Source of the DNA: Candidatus Paralactobacillus gallistercoris
GTDB taxonomy: Bacteria; Bacillota; Bacilli; Lactobacillales; Lactobacillaceae
Length of the DNA stretch: 36,143 nucleotides
Assembly (NCBI GenBank): GCA_018883675.1
Contig: JAHLFS010000058.1
Location: 1-36,143, forward strand
Direction of reading: 5' to 3'
A model generated the notes under the pieces. The model ran no database searches and had not been told where the DNA came from. It worked only from the letters and a program-made list of their open reading frames with translations. The translations under genes and the position numbers were made by a program. Within the stretch, counting starts at the first letter, position 1. The number at the start of each line of letters is the position of its first letter. Positions 1-9,108 of the stretch are shown in pieces.

Positions 1-1
1 A

Positions 2-400
2 TGGTTACCGGTTGAACCGAATAAGCAATACGGCATGACTTATTTTGATAATAATGGTCAAATGATTAAAAACCGTAGTTGTGAAATTGGTGGTCATTGG
101 TATGTCTTTGATCAATATGGTGCTTATTTAACTGGTTGGCATAATTGGCATGGACAACGTTATTACTTTAATGATAACGGTCAATTAGCACGCAATCAGT
201 TTGTGTGGTTACCAGTTGAACCAAATAATCAATATGGTATGACCTACTTTGATAATAACGGGCAAATGTATAAGAATGGTAAGTACAATATTGGTGGTCA
301 TTGGTACTTGTTCGATCAATATGGTGCTTACTTAACCGGTTGGCAAAATACCAATGGTCAAAAGTATTATTATGATAATAATGGTTGGATGGCAACCGGA
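2..400 (+). repeat. Tandem coding repeat, period about 204 bp (68 aa), cell-wall-binding repeats
   Basis: tggttaccggttgaaccgaataagcaatacggcatgacttattttgataataatgg at 2 recurs at 206 as tggttaccagttgaaccaaataatcaatatggtatgacctactttgataataacgg; later divergent units follow. Confidence 0.75.
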
Positions 401-1045
401 ATGACGAATATCAATGGTCATACTTACTTGTTTAACAATAATGGTGTTATGCAAACTGGTTGGCAACAACTAGGCTGGCATGAATACTTCTTCAATCGTG
501 ATACTGGGGCAATGAACACTGGTTGGAGCTGGGCCGATGGCCAATGGTTACACTTTGATAATAATGGTGTTTTTGACGGCTTTAATGAACGTGTTCTGGA
601 ATGGTTCTATGATCGCATTGGCCATTTAACATATTCGATGAGTGGTTCACGTAATGGCAGTGACGGTACGGCCGATTGTTCTGGTTCAATGACCCAAGCG
701 ATTGCTGATGCAGGTGGTGCCCGCCCAGCATATTTGTATAATACCGAAACCTTGCATAATTACTTGTTAGCAAGCGGCTATCATCTTGTTACTGAAAATG
801 GTAGTTTCACACCACAATGGGGTGATGTCATTATTTGGGGTAAACGTGGTTCAAGTAGCGGTGCTGCGGGACATACGTTAGTCATAACTAATGACGGCCC
901 TAATGCTAACTGTATTTCAACTTGCTACTATACTAATGGGCAAGCGGGTACAGCAGTCCAAGTGCTTAATTATAATTATTACTGGCATTTGGCCGGGTGC
1001 CCATACTATTACGTATATCGACAAGGTAATAAATATCGTAGTTAA
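2..1045 (+). CDS. Cell-wall/glucan-binding repeat protein with C-terminal phage-type peptidoglycan amidohydrolase (Amidase_5/NlpC-like) domain; 5' end outside window
   Basis: Frame is open to the window start (WLPVEPNKQYGMTYFDNNGQ...). Repeats of the GGHWYxFDQYGAYLTGW / NGQxYYxDNNG type. C-terminus contains TADCSGSMTQAIADAGG and WGDVIIWG...GHTLVI, typical of a Cys-His amidohydrolase. Confidence 0.85.
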   Translation, partial: WLPVEPNKQYGMTYFDNNGQMIKNRSCEIGGHWYVFDQYGAYLTGWHNWHGQRYYFNDNGQLARNQFVWLPVEPNNQYGMTYFDNNGQMYKNGKYNIGGHWYLFDQYGAYLTGWQNTNGQKYYYDNNGWMATGMTNINGHTYLFNNNGVMQTGWQQLGWHEYFFNRDTGAMNTGWSWADGQWLHFDNNGVFDGFNERVLEWFYDRIGHLTYSMSGSRNGSDGTADCSGSMTQAIADAGGARPAYLYNTETLHNYLLASGYHLVTENGSFTPQWGDVIIWGKRGSSSGAAGHTLVITNDGPNANCISTCYYTNGQAGTAVQVLNYNYYWHLAGCPYYYVYRQGNKYRS

Positions 1046-1049
1046 AATA

Positions 1050-1084
1050 AAAACAAGCGTTGAGTTTTTCTCAACGCTTGTTTT
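1050..1084. terminator. Bidirectional rho-independent terminator between amidohydrolase and clpP
   Basis: aaacaagcgttgag-ttttt-ctcaacgcttgttt perfect stem with A/T flanks. Confidence 0.85.
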
Positions 1085-1095
1085 TATTTTATTGA

Positions 1096-1695
1096 TTATT
1101 TGTTTTCATCCATTTTACTGCGGTTTACCATAATGTGATCGATTAAACCATAATCCTTGGCTTCTTGAGCAGTCATATAGTTATCACGTTCTGTATCATG
1201 TTGGATGGTTTCAATGTCTTGTCCAGTTGCATCAGATAAAATCTTGTTCATCTTTTTACGTGTTTTCAAGATTTCTTCAGCAGCAATTTCAATTTCAGTT
1301 TGTTGTCCTTGGGCGCCACCTAAAGGTTGGTGAATTAAAACAGTGGCGTTTGGCAACGCAAACCGTTTACCTTTAGTACCTGCTGCTAATAATACACTCG
1401 CCATTGATGCTGCCATCCCGGTAGCAATGGTTTGAACATCAGCTTTAACAAAATTCATTGTATCCATGATTGCTAAACCGGAAGTAATAACCCCACCAGG
1501 TGAGTTAATGTAAAGATAAATATCTTTTTCAGAATCTTGAGCATCCAAGAAAAGTAATTGGGCAATAATTGCATTTGCCATATCATCATTGATTTCACCT
1601 GATAACATGATGATCCGGTCTTTTAATAACCGTGAATAAATATCATACGCACGTTCACCATGTGAGGTGTTTTCAATAACTGTAGGAATTAACAT
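1096..1695 (-). CDS. clpP: ATP-dependent Clp protease proteolytic subunit ClpP
   Basis: [35 protein letters not shown]..., [14 protein letters not shown] and [10 protein letters not shown] motifs. Start at 1695 chosen over the ORF start at 1725 because AAGGAGGAT lies just upstream of it. Confidence 0.96.
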   Translation of the reverse strand: MLIPTVIENTSHGERAYDIYSRLLKDRIIMLSGEINDDMANAIIAQLLFLDAQDSEKDIYLYINSPGGVITSGLAIMDTMNFVKADVQTIATGMAASMASVLLAAGTKGKRFALPNATVLIHQPLGGAQGQQTEIEIAAEEILKTRKKMNKILSDATGQDIETIQHDTERDNYMTAQEAKDYGLIDHIMVNRSKMDENK

Positions 1696-1736
1696 GTACG
1701 TATCCTCCTTACATGTAATTAACATGTTTTATAGTT

Positions 1737-1765
1737 AGTATAAACGCATGGTCAAAAAAGGTCAA
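1737..1765 (-). promoter_or_regulatory. clpP promoter: -35 TTGACC, 17-bp spacer, -10 TATACT
   Basis: Reverse complement of 1760-1765 is TTGACC; of 1737-1742 is TATACT; spacer 1743-1759. Confidence 0.75.
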
Positions 1766-1766
1766 A
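1750..1766. promoter_or_regulatory. CtsR operator
   Basis: GGTCAAA-AAA-GGTCAAA matches the CtsR heptad direct-repeat consensus (RGTCAAA-N3-RGTCAAA) and overlaps the clpP -35 region. Confidence 0.88.
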
Positions 1767-1799
1767 TGAATTACTATTTTATGAAATTAATAATAATGC

Positions 1800-1829
1800 T
1801 TGCTTTTTAGTATGGTTATTGCTTATAAT
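1800..1829 (+). promoter_or_regulatory. tRNA-Arg promoter: TTGCTT, 18-bp spacer, TATAAT
   Basis: -35 1800-1805, -10 1824-1829, just upstream of the tRNA at 1848. Confidence 0.6.
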
Positions 1830-1847
1830 GTTAAACGTAAAATCAAT

Positions 1848-1919
1848 GCGCGGTTAGTGTAATGGATCGCACGTGAGATTCCGGTTCTCAAAATCAGGGT
1901 TCGACTCCCTGGCTGCGCA
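1848..1919 (+). tRNA. tRNA-Arg (anticodon CCG)
   Basis: GCGCGGT/GCTGCGC acceptor (with wobbles), GTG/CAC D stem, TGAGA-TTCCGGT-TCTCA anticodon arm, CAGGG-TTCGACT-CCCTG T arm. Confidence 0.93.
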
Positions 1920-1931
1920 TCATTATCGTTT

Positions 1932-1959
1932 GACAGTCGCTTTTAGCGGCTGTTTTTTT
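1932..1959 (+). terminator. Rho-independent terminator of tRNA-Arg
   Basis: cagtcgc-tttta-gcggctg followed by ttttttt. Confidence 0.8.
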
Positions 1960-1963
1960 ATAC

Positions 1964-1995
1964 AAAAAAACAAGGCAAAAATTGCCTTGTTTTTA
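1964..1995. terminator. Terminator downstream of whiA (potentially bidirectional)
   Basis: aaaaaaacaaggcaa-aaa-ttgccttgtttttaa stem-loop. Confidence 0.75.
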
Positions 1996-2001
1996 ATTTT
2001 A

Positions 2002-2934
2002 TTATCTTAATCCTTCAGCCATTTCGTTTAAACGACGTAAGCGGTGATTAATTCCTGATTTAGAAATAGGACCGTTGGGGAGTAATTCCCCTAATTCTTT
2101 TAAAGAAACATCAGGATGAGCAAGCCGGGTTAAGGCAATTTCACGCAGTTTGGGTGGCAAATTATCTAAGCCAATTTGGTCACGTAGTAATTCAATGTTA
2201 TCGATTTGGCGTTGGGCTGCATTAATGGTTTTATTCAAATTAGCAGTCTCACAGTTGACTAACCGATTAACTGAGTTGCGCATATCACGTACAATGCGAA
2301 TATCTTCGAATTTAAACCGCGCATTAGTTGCCCCAATAATTTGCAAAAAATCCGCGATTTTTTCTGCTTCTTTTAAATAAACAATATAACCACTACGTCG
2401 CTCGGTTTGATGAGCATTAAGACCAAAGTGATTCATAATTTTAGCAATGTCTTGACTATGCGATTCATACAATGAATAAATTTCTAAATGATAACGTGAT
2501 GTTTCGGGATTGTTAATTGATCCACCCGCTAAAAAAGCGCCCCGTAGATACGAACGCATCTTTTGCTCAGAATGCATGATTTCATCGCAAATTTGCATAT
2601 AAATGGTGAAACCATCCGGAGCAAGAATATTAAGATCATTTAAAATCTTATTAGTATCATGTTTTAAGCGAACAACATACTGGTTATTCTTTTTTAATTT
2701 CATTTTGCGCCGAACTAATAATTCGGCTTCTACTTGGTAAGTTTGCCGTAATAAACTATATAACCGCCGGGCAATAGTGGGGTTTTCCGTTTGCACATTT
2801 AATACAAACTGATGATTAACCAGGCTTAAACTTCCGTTCATGCGAATTAAAGCTGCTAATTCGGCACGAGCATGTTCACGATGTACCGGCAGCATAGTTA
2901 ATTCTTTTTTAACGGTACTTGCATATGAAGCCAA
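2002..2934 (-). CDS. whiA: DNA-binding protein WhiA
   Basis: [38 protein letters not shown]..., [19 protein letters not shown]-terminal [32 protein letters not shown]. Confidence 0.96.
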   Translation of the reverse strand: MASYASTVKKELTMLPVHREHARAELAALIRMNGSLSLVNHQFVLNVQTENPTIARRLYSLLRQTYQVEAELLVRRKMKLKKNNQYVVRLKHDTNKILNDLNILAPDGFTIYMQICDEIMHSEQKMRSYLRGAFLAGGSINNPETSRYHLEIYSLYESHSQDIAKIMNHFGLNAHQTERRSGYIVYLKEAEKIADFLQIIGATNARFKFEDIRIVRDMRNSVNRLVNCETANLNKTINAAQRQIDNIELLRDQIGLDNLPPKLREIALTRLAHPDVSLKELGELLPNGPISKSGINHRLRRLNEMAEGLR

Positions 2935-2947
2935 TGCGCTTGCCTCC

Positions 2948-3991
2948 TTAAAGTTTACGCCGGGCGCGTGCTTCTAAAGCTAAATTAACAATTTCAGTGG
3001 CAATTTTATCACCATTGTGAAAAATACCATGATCATGTAATGACAAAAAATCATTGGAAATTACCCGGCAACCTTGCCGACGTAAACCTTGAAAATCAGA
3101 TTTAACGGGTTCAAGGTATTCGTTATATTTTTGACGATCCATGTAATTACTTGGAATCGGATGGTTATTGACTAAAACCGTGTTAATAAAATGATGCTGC
3201 AAGTGTTGGTTCAATACCCTTACATGATCAGCATCAGTAAAGTGTTCAGTTTCGCCCTTTTGCGTCATTAAATTACAAATGTAAATGACTTCTGCTTTTG
3301 TATTAATAACGGCTTGGCCAACATTATCAATCATTAAGTTCGGTAAAATACTGGTGAACAAGCTGCCTGGTCCTAAAACAATGGCATCCGCATTAATAAT
3401 AGCATTAATGACTTCATTCATTGCTTTTGGATAAGGGTGGCGTTTGGTTGGGTGTGTTTCGGTAACCCATACGCGTTTAATTAATTTGCGCGCATGTGAA
3501 ATCTCGGTTTCACCAGCTTTGGTGCTACCATCTTCGAATTCAGCATGTAATGTTAATGGCGTATTAGAAACAGGATAAACTTTACCGTCAACATGCATCA
3601 TTTTGGATAACACTTGAATGGCGTCAAAAATACCACTTTTCATTTCAGCTAGTGCGGTAATAATTAAATTACCAATCGTATGTCCTGCTAAAAAAGCATC
3701 AGTTGATTCAAAACGGTATTGGAAAATTTCTAATGGTAATTGCGGTAAATCAGATAAAGCTACCAAAACATTCCGAATATCACCAGGTGGGACAACATTA
3801 ATAAAGTTACGAATAATACCAGATGAGCCACCATCGTCAGCAACAGTTACAATTGCTGTAATGTCAACGTCTTTATCACGTAAACTGTTTAAAATAACTG
3901 GTAAACCAGTCCCACCACCAATGACTACCACTTTGGGGCGCCGGCGTTTAATGAGATGATAGTGGGAAGTGTATGCTACATCATCTTCCAT
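2948..3991 (-). CDS. yvcK: YvcK/CofD-family gluconeogenesis factor (UDP-GlcNAc-binding)
   Basis: [56 protein letters not shown]; directly upstream of whiA. Confidence 0.95.
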   Translation of the reverse strand: MEDDVAYTSHYHLIKRRRPKVVVIGGGTGLPVILNSLRDKDVDITAIVTVADDGGSSGIIRNFINVVPPGDIRNVLVALSDLPQLPLEIFQYRFESTDAFLAGHTIGNLIITALAEMKSGIFDAIQVLSKMMHVDGKVYPVSNTPLTLHAEFEDGSTKAGETEISHARKLIKRVWVTETHPTKRHPYPKAMNEVINAIINADAIVLGPGSLFTSILPNLMIDNVGQAVINTKAEVIYICNLMTQKGETEHFTDADHVRVLNQHLQHHFINTVLVNNHPIPSNYMDRQKYNEYLEPVKSDFQGLRRQGCRVISNDFLSLHDHGIFHNGDKIATEIVNLALEARARRKL

Positions 3992-4063
3992 ACGAAACTC
4001 CTTTCTGTTGTCGTTATAGTAACATTTTTTAAATTATAACATTCCGGGTGTGTCTATCACAAT

Positions 4064-4096
4064 AAAAAAGCGCCAGTGCCGCATGGGCATTGGCGT
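4064..4096 (-). terminator. Terminator downstream of the alpha/beta hydrolase
   Basis: cgccagtgcc-gcat-gggcattggcg stem with A-run on + strand (U-run for minus-strand RNA) at 4064-4069. Confidence 0.75.
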
Positions 4097-4104
4097 AGTA
4101 GTTA

Positions 4105-5055
4105 CTAAACGCGTTGTTGAGCAACATCTTCTAAGAAACGTGCTACGTGGGTTTGGTAGTGATAAGGATTAATCCAAAAACTTTCAGCATGAACTGCGGA
4201 GGGAACAATCCATAAGCGCTTAGGACCAGCATTGTTGTTGTAATTAATTCGACTCATTTGGGTTGGCACATAAACATCACGTTCACCATGAATGAATAAA
4301 ATTGGTCGGTGATTTTTTTGTAATTCACGTTCTGGAGCAACATCACGAAGGTAAAAGCCAAGTTTTTGTTTATTGATTAAACTTGCTAATTCAAGGAACG
4401 GATGTTTAGGTAAATGAAATTCAGTATTTAATAAATAACCCATTTCATCTTCAAGATTAGAATAACCGCAGTCAGCAATAATTGCTTTGACATTAGTTGG
4501 TAATTCTTCACCAGCGGTTAATTCAACCGTAGCGCCACCCATGCTAACGCCATGTAAAATAATTTCACAATTTTCGCCTAAGCGGGCAATAATGCGATAA
4601 ATCCAATCAACATAATCAATACGATCAATCCAGCCAAAATTTAGATATTTACCACTACTCCGTCCCTGACCACGATCATCAGGAAGCAAAACATTATAGC
4701 CTAATTCGTTAAACATATGTGCAAAATTAGCCATTGTTTCTCCGGTTCCTTTATAACCATGAGAAACAATAACTGCTTTGTTGCTACCTGGTTTCGGTAC
4801 CCACGTTGCTACCACTTTATTATGGGGATCATTAGCATGTAGTTGCCATGTTTCAATATCTTGTTGGTGTAACCAATCAACATAATGGTAATAGTCATTT
4901 TGGTACTTCATTTTATCAGCCGCTGGTTGCGGTACTTCAGCGACGCGTTGAAAAGCAAATTTATATAGCCATTTGGTAATGGCACAATCAAGAGCGCCTA
5001 AGGTAGTTACTGTTAAACCGGCATATTTTAAAAATTCTTTGACATCTTTTTCCAT
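4105..5055 (-). CDS. Alpha/beta hydrolase (serine aminopeptidase/BAAT-like)
   Basis: VIVSHGYKGTGETM, LLPDDRGQGRSSG, ILHGVSMGGATV nucleophile elbow, FIHGERDVYVPT. Confidence 0.88.
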   Translation of the reverse strand: MEKDVKEFLKYAGLTVTTLGALDCAITKWLYKFAFQRVAEVPQPAADKMKYQNDYYHYVDWLHQQDIETWQLHANDPHNKVVATWVPKPGSNKAVIVSHGYKGTGETMANFAHMFNELGYNVLLPDDRGQGRSSGKYLNFGWIDRIDYVDWIYRIIARLGENCEIILHGVSMGGATVELTAGEELPTNVKAIIADCGYSNLEDEMGYLLNTEFHLPKHPFLELASLINKQKLGFYLRDVAPERELQKNHRPILFIHGERDVYVPTQMSRINYNNNAGPKRLWIVPSAVHAESFWINPYHYQTHVARFLEDVAQQRV

Positions 5056-5070
5056 TTTCTCATCGCTTCC

Positions 5071-5541
5071 TTACTTAGTTAATGCTACGGTAATAATTTT
5101 AACTTGATAAGTTCCATTTGGTGCATTAACCGTTACAATTTCACCGGCATGATGTCCAATTATTGCTCGCGCTAAAGGAGCGTCATTGGCTAGTTTATGT
5201 TGTTCAAGATTAACTTCTGGATGTCCGACTAGTTGATAAGTAACTTGTTCATGATCATCTAAAAAGATAATAGTTACTGTTTTGCCAATATCAGCAATGC
5301 CATCATCTTGGGCATGCACAATTTCAGCATAACGTAATTGCTTGCCTAAGTAACGTAGCCGGCTTTCTAAATGTCGTAAATCATGTTTCGCAGCCGAATA
5401 TTCGGCGTTTTCAGACAAATCACCTAGTGCCCGGGCGGCTTGTAATGCTTTGATTAAAGCAGGACGTGTTTTTTTAAGAGCATCAATTTGTTGATTAATT
5501 TGATCATAACCAGCTTGGGTCATTTTTTGATAATAAACCAT
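5071..5541 (-). CDS. greA: GreA/GreB-family transcription elongation factor
   Basis: MTQAGYDQINQQIDALKKTRP...ARALGDLSENAEYSAAKHDLRHLESRL; C-terminal DAPLARAIIGHHAGEIV. Confidence 0.88.
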   Translation of the reverse strand: MVYYQKMTQAGYDQINQQIDALKKTRPALIKALQAARALGDLSENAEYSAAKHDLRHLESRLRYLGKQLRYAEIVHAQDDGIADIGKTVTIIFLDDHEQVTYQLVGHPEVNLEQHKLANDAPLARAIIGHHAGEIVTVNAPNGTYQVKIITVALTK

Positions 5542-5550
5542 GTTATGTTC

Positions 5551-6366
5551 CTATTCTAAATAAATTGTTTGTAAATCATTAAGCTCACGATCACTTAACT
5601 GTAAAGCGTCATTAAAATAATTATGCCAATTATGCCAACTATCTAAAACCGTGTTATTGATAATATCAAAATTCATTTGACCAATGCTTTCGTTATTCAT
5701 TTGGTTAACCAAATTGCCAATATTGTCAGGGACATTAACTTGTTGGCGTAGTTGGTTAATATCGTCAAGCGTGTCGTTAATAATAACATTAGTTAGTAAG
5801 TAATCGTTTTTAATGGTTGCTAATGGTAGATTTAAGGCGTGTTCAATCATAATTGCAGCTACGCCGGTGCGATCTTTGCCTGCGGTACAATGAAAAATTA
5901 CGGCCTGACCATCGGTATCATTAGCTAGTAAAGTTGTAAATAATTGGCGGTATGCTGCTAAAGCATGTGGATCAGTAACCATTTTGATATAAGTTTCATC
6001 TAGTGAAGTTAAGTGCGTATGGTTTTGATTAGCTTGTTGGCGTTCCCGAAAATGTTCCTTTATTTTTTGCCAAATTGCCAAGTTACGATCACATTCAAAC
6101 GGATAAACAGGGGCTTGGATGTATTCGGCATTAGGAAGATACGGATCATGCATGGCGTTCACTTCGCTGTTACTGCGTAAATCAACGTTATAACGCACGC
6201 CATAGCTAGTTAAGTTATCAATATCTTTTTGTGTTAAAAAATGAAGTTCGCCGGCTCGTAATAATTTGTGCCACTTAATATGCCGGTGATCAACTGTTTC
6301 ATAACCACCAAGTTCACGAAAGTTAATGCCTTCGTCTAAAGCAAGTAAACGTTGTGGTGTTAACAT
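5551..6366 (-). CDS. Tyrosine-protein phosphatase (DSP/PTP-like)
   Basis: GINFRELGGY and the Cx5R active site HCTAGKDRTG. Confidence 0.92.
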   Translation of the reverse strand: MLTPQRLLALDEGINFRELGGYETVDHRHIKWHKLLRAGELHFLTQKDIDNLTSYGVRYNVDLRSNSEVNAMHDPYLPNAEYIQAPVYPFECDRNLAIWQKIKEHFRERQQANQNHTHLTSLDETYIKMVTDPHALAAYRQLFTTLLANDTDGQAVIFHCTAGKDRTGVAAIMIEHALNLPLATIKNDYLLTNVIINDTLDDINQLRQQVNVPDNIGNLVNQMNNESIGQMNFDIINNTVLDSWHNWHNYFNDALQLSDRELNDLQTIYLE

Positions 6367-6467
6367 AACTTTTCCCCCTTATTGAATATTGTAATCGTTT
6401 TGGGAATTACTAGCATTATAAAGCTTAATTCGCTATAATTAGCATGATTTTATAAAGGAGGCTGTGC

Positions 6468-7430
6468 GTGTCAATGTCAACAGAACGCGTAATGAAAATT
6501 TTTAGTTTAAATAGTAATCGTCCCTTAGCGGAAAAAATTGCAAAAACGGTGGGTATCCCGTTAAGTAATGTAGGTGTTAACCACTTTGCCGATGGTGAAA
6601 TTCAAATTGAAATTAATGAAAGTGTTCGGGGAGCGGATGTCTATGTCATTCAATCTGATTCACGTCCCGTTAATGAAAATTTCATGGAATTAATGATTAT
6701 GATTGATGCGTTACGGCGGGCGAGTGCTGCTTCAATTACGGTAGTATTGCCATACTTTGGTTATGCCCGTGCTGATCATAAGAATCGTTCACGTGAACCA
6801 ATTACCGCCAAAATGATTGCCAATATGATTGAAATGGATGGTGCTGATCGGGTGGTTACGCTTGATTTGCATACTGCGCAACTAGAAGGTTTCTTTGATA
6901 TTCCCGTTGATAACTTACGTGCAATGCCATTATTAGCACTTTACTTCTTAGAAAATCATTTAACTGAAAATACCGTAGTGGTATCACCTGATCATGGTAG
7001 TGTAAAGGATGCGCGTAAATTAGCTGAAATGTTGCATTTACCAATTGCTATTACTGATCCGATTGATGGTGATATTGATGTCATTGGTGATGTTGATGGT
7101 AAAAATGCTATCATCATTGATGATATGATTGACACTGGTACGCGAATGGCTTCGACCGCAGCCGCATTGAAAGCACACGGTGCTAAGGAAATTTCCGCGG
7201 CTGCTACGCATGCTGTATTTTCAGAAGGCGTAGCCGCTAAACTTGAATCACCATTTATTAAACGTGTGGTGATTACTGATTCGATTAAAATTGCGCCTGA
7301 AAACCAATTAGATAAGCTAATCCAAATTAGCGTTGGTTCATTATTGGGGAAAGCAATTCGCAACATTCATGAAAATAAATCAGTTGGCGCTATTTTTGAA
7401 GCCGAAGCCGCTGAAGTTGAACATTATTAA
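6468..7430 (+). CDS. prs: Ribose-phosphate pyrophosphokinase
   Basis: IFSLNSNRPLAEKIAK..., VLPYFGYARADHKNRSREPITAKMIANMI, IIIDDMIDTGTRM; AAAGGAGG upstream of the GTG/ATG start. Confidence 0.96.
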   Translation: MSMSTERVMKIFSLNSNRPLAEKIAKTVGIPLSNVGVNHFADGEIQIEINESVRGADVYVIQSDSRPVNENFMELMIMIDALRRASAASITVVLPYFGYARADHKNRSREPITAKMIANMIEMDGADRVVTLDLHTAQLEGFFDIPVDNLRAMPLLALYFLENHLTENTVVVSPDHGSVKDARKLAEMLHLPIAITDPIDGDIDVIGDVDGKNAIIIDDMIDTGTRMASTAAALKAHGAKEISAAATHAVFSEGVAAKLESPFIKRVVITDSIKIAPENQLDKLIQISVGSLLGKAIRNIHENKSVGAIFEAEAAEVEHY

Positions 7431-7446
7431 AATAATTACGATTAAG

Positions 7447-7482
7447 AAAACGAGCTTGTAACCTAGTGTTACGGCTCGTTTT
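7447..7482. terminator. Terminator downstream of prs
   Basis: aaaacgagc-tt-gtaac-ctagt-gttac-g-gctcgtttt. Confidence 0.75.
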
Positions 7483-7492
7483 CCGTTATTGG

Positions 7493-7503
7493 TATGCTAT
7501 AAT
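7493..7503 (+). promoter_or_regulatory. Extended -10 promoter for murE
   Basis: TATGCTATAAT about 30 bp upstream of the murE start, with no clear -35. Confidence 0.5.
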
Positions 7504-7534
7504 AAACATAAATGTAAGCAGGGGGGAGCCGCTG

Positions 7535-9088
7535 ATGGGATTAACACTAAATGCATGTATTTTATTGTTAAAAGAACATCATTTATTAAAAAGTAGTGCA
7601 ATTCAAGACAAATTAAATATGGAAATGACTGATATTGCGTATGATTCACGTAAAATCGGTAAGCATGGTTTATTTTTCTGTAAGGGCGATGCTTTTCGTT
7701 CTGTATATTTAACTAATGCTAAGGAAAATGGGGCTATTACTTACGTTGCTGAAAAACCATATGTTGAAGGCAATGGCATGAATGCCTTAATTGTGGTGAA
7801 TGTTCAAAAAGCAATGGCTATTTTGAGTGCCGCTTTTTATAACTATCCACAAGATGATTTATTCATTATTGCATATACTGGTACGAAAGGTAAGACGACA
7901 TCATCTTACTTTACCAAGGGCATTTTAGATGGTGCTAATGATGATCATACGGCACTATTTTCAACTATTGACCGGGTTGTCGGCCCGAAACCACAACAAC
8001 GGTTTAAATCTAATTTAACCACGCCAGAAAGTTTGGATTTATTCCACGATATGCGTGAGGCCGTTGATAATGGGATGACCCACTTAGTAATGGAAGTATC
8101 ATCACAAGCATACTTACGGAACCGGGTTTTTGGATTGACTTATGATGTCGGCTTTTTCTTAAATATCACGCCTGATCATATTGGCGTTAATGAACATCCT
8201 AATTTTGCTAACTATTTGCATTGCAAAATGCAGTTATTAGCTAATGCCCGTAAATGTGTGATTAATGCGGAAACGGATCATTTTGATGAAGTTTATGCTG
8301 CTGCCACCACGACGACTAATCCTGATAGCATTTATTTGTATGCCCGGGCTGGTTTCCAACCAAAACGTGCTGATATTGATATTGACTTCCGGTTTACTAG
8401 CAATGAAGCTGATTTAATCACCAGCAACTTTACCATTACTACTGAAACCGCTAAAGCAAAACAATTACCAATTGCCGGTAATTATCAAATTAATTTGATT
8501 GGTGACTTTAATGAAAGCAACGCTACAGCAGCCATTATTGCCGCTGGTTTAGCTGGAGTTGGCCATGACATTGCGGCTAAACAAATTAAAAATGTGAAAG
8601 TGCCAGGCCGAATGGAATCAATGAACGTACCAGGTCATGGCCGGGTTTATGTTGATTATGCGCATAATTACGCCAGCATGAAAGTGTTACTTAACTTCTT
8701 ACAACGGGAATATAATCATCCGAAATTAATTGTTGTCGTTGGTTCAACCGGTGATAAGGGGGAATCACGGCGCGCTGGTTTTGCCAAAGCACTAACAGAA
8801 TACGCTTCCGTGGCTTACTTAACTACCGATGATCCTGGTTTTGAAGATCCAGCTGATATTGCTAAACAAATTGATAGTGGCATTGATCATAGCAAAGTAA
8901 CTGTCAAAATTGAACTCGATCGTGCGCAAGCCATTCATGATGCAATTATGGCAAGTAAACCAGGCGATATTGTCGTTGTTGCTGGTAAAGGTGCTGATCC
9001 TTATCAAAAAATTCGTGGTATTGATACGCCATACCCAACTGATATGGTAATTGTTAAAGATATTGCGGCCGATTTGGCTGATAAATAA
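7535..9088 (+). CDS. murE: UDP-N-acetylmuramyl-tripeptide synthetase (MurE-type, probably L-Lys ligase)
   Basis: YDSRKIGKHGLFFCKG, AYTGTKGKTTSSYF, NLTTPESLDLFHDM, YVDYAHNYASM, DDPGFEDP. Start moved to ATG 7535 after AGGGGGGAG. Confidence 0.92.
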   Translation: MGLTLNACILLLKEHHLLKSSAIQDKLNMEMTDIAYDSRKIGKHGLFFCKGDAFRSVYLTNAKENGAITYVAEKPYVEGNGMNALIVVNVQKAMAILSAAFYNYPQDDLFIIAYTGTKGKTTSSYFTKGILDGANDDHTALFSTIDRVVGPKPQQRFKSNLTTPESLDLFHDMREAVDNGMTHLVMEVSSQAYLRNRVFGLTYDVGFFLNITPDHIGVNEHPNFANYLHCKMQLLANARKCVINAETDHFDEVYAAATTTTNPDSIYLYARAGFQPKRADIDIDFRFTSNEADLITSNFTITTETAKAKQLPIAGNYQINLIGDFNESNATAAIIAAGLAGVGHDIAAKQIKNVKVPGRMESMNVPGHGRVYVDYAHNYASMKVLLNFLQREYNHPKLIVVVGSTGDKGESRRAGFAKALTEYASVAYLTTDDPGFEDPADIAKQIDSGIDHSKVTVKIELDRAQAIHDAIMASKPGDIVVVAGKGADPYQKIRGIDTPYPTDMVIVKDIAADLADK

Positions 9089-9108
9089 TTATTAAGAGGA
9101 TAACGATT

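Noticed and set aside
2-400. Amidohydrolase repeats as choline-binding modules functionally tied to the LicD gene at the right end
   Set aside because: Repeats resemble generic cell-wall/glucan-binding repeats; nothing in the window shows choline metabolism, and the loci are 34 kb apart.
168-773. Minus-strand ORFs 168..395 and 582..773 inside the amidohydrolase
   Set aside because: Low-complexity His/Tyr/Asn composition is the antisense of the repeats; no start signals.
5551-6366. Tyrosine phosphatase as a partner of the EPS BY-kinase
   Set aside because: The EPS cluster has its own PHP-type phosphatase (27999..28778); the PTP-like protein lies 20 kb away in a different operon and its substrate cannot be inferred.
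7466-7534. N-terminal extension of the murE ORF (MLRLVFRYWYAIININVSRGEP)
   Set aside because: It spans the prs terminator and an extended -10; ATG 7535 has a good ribosome-binding site.
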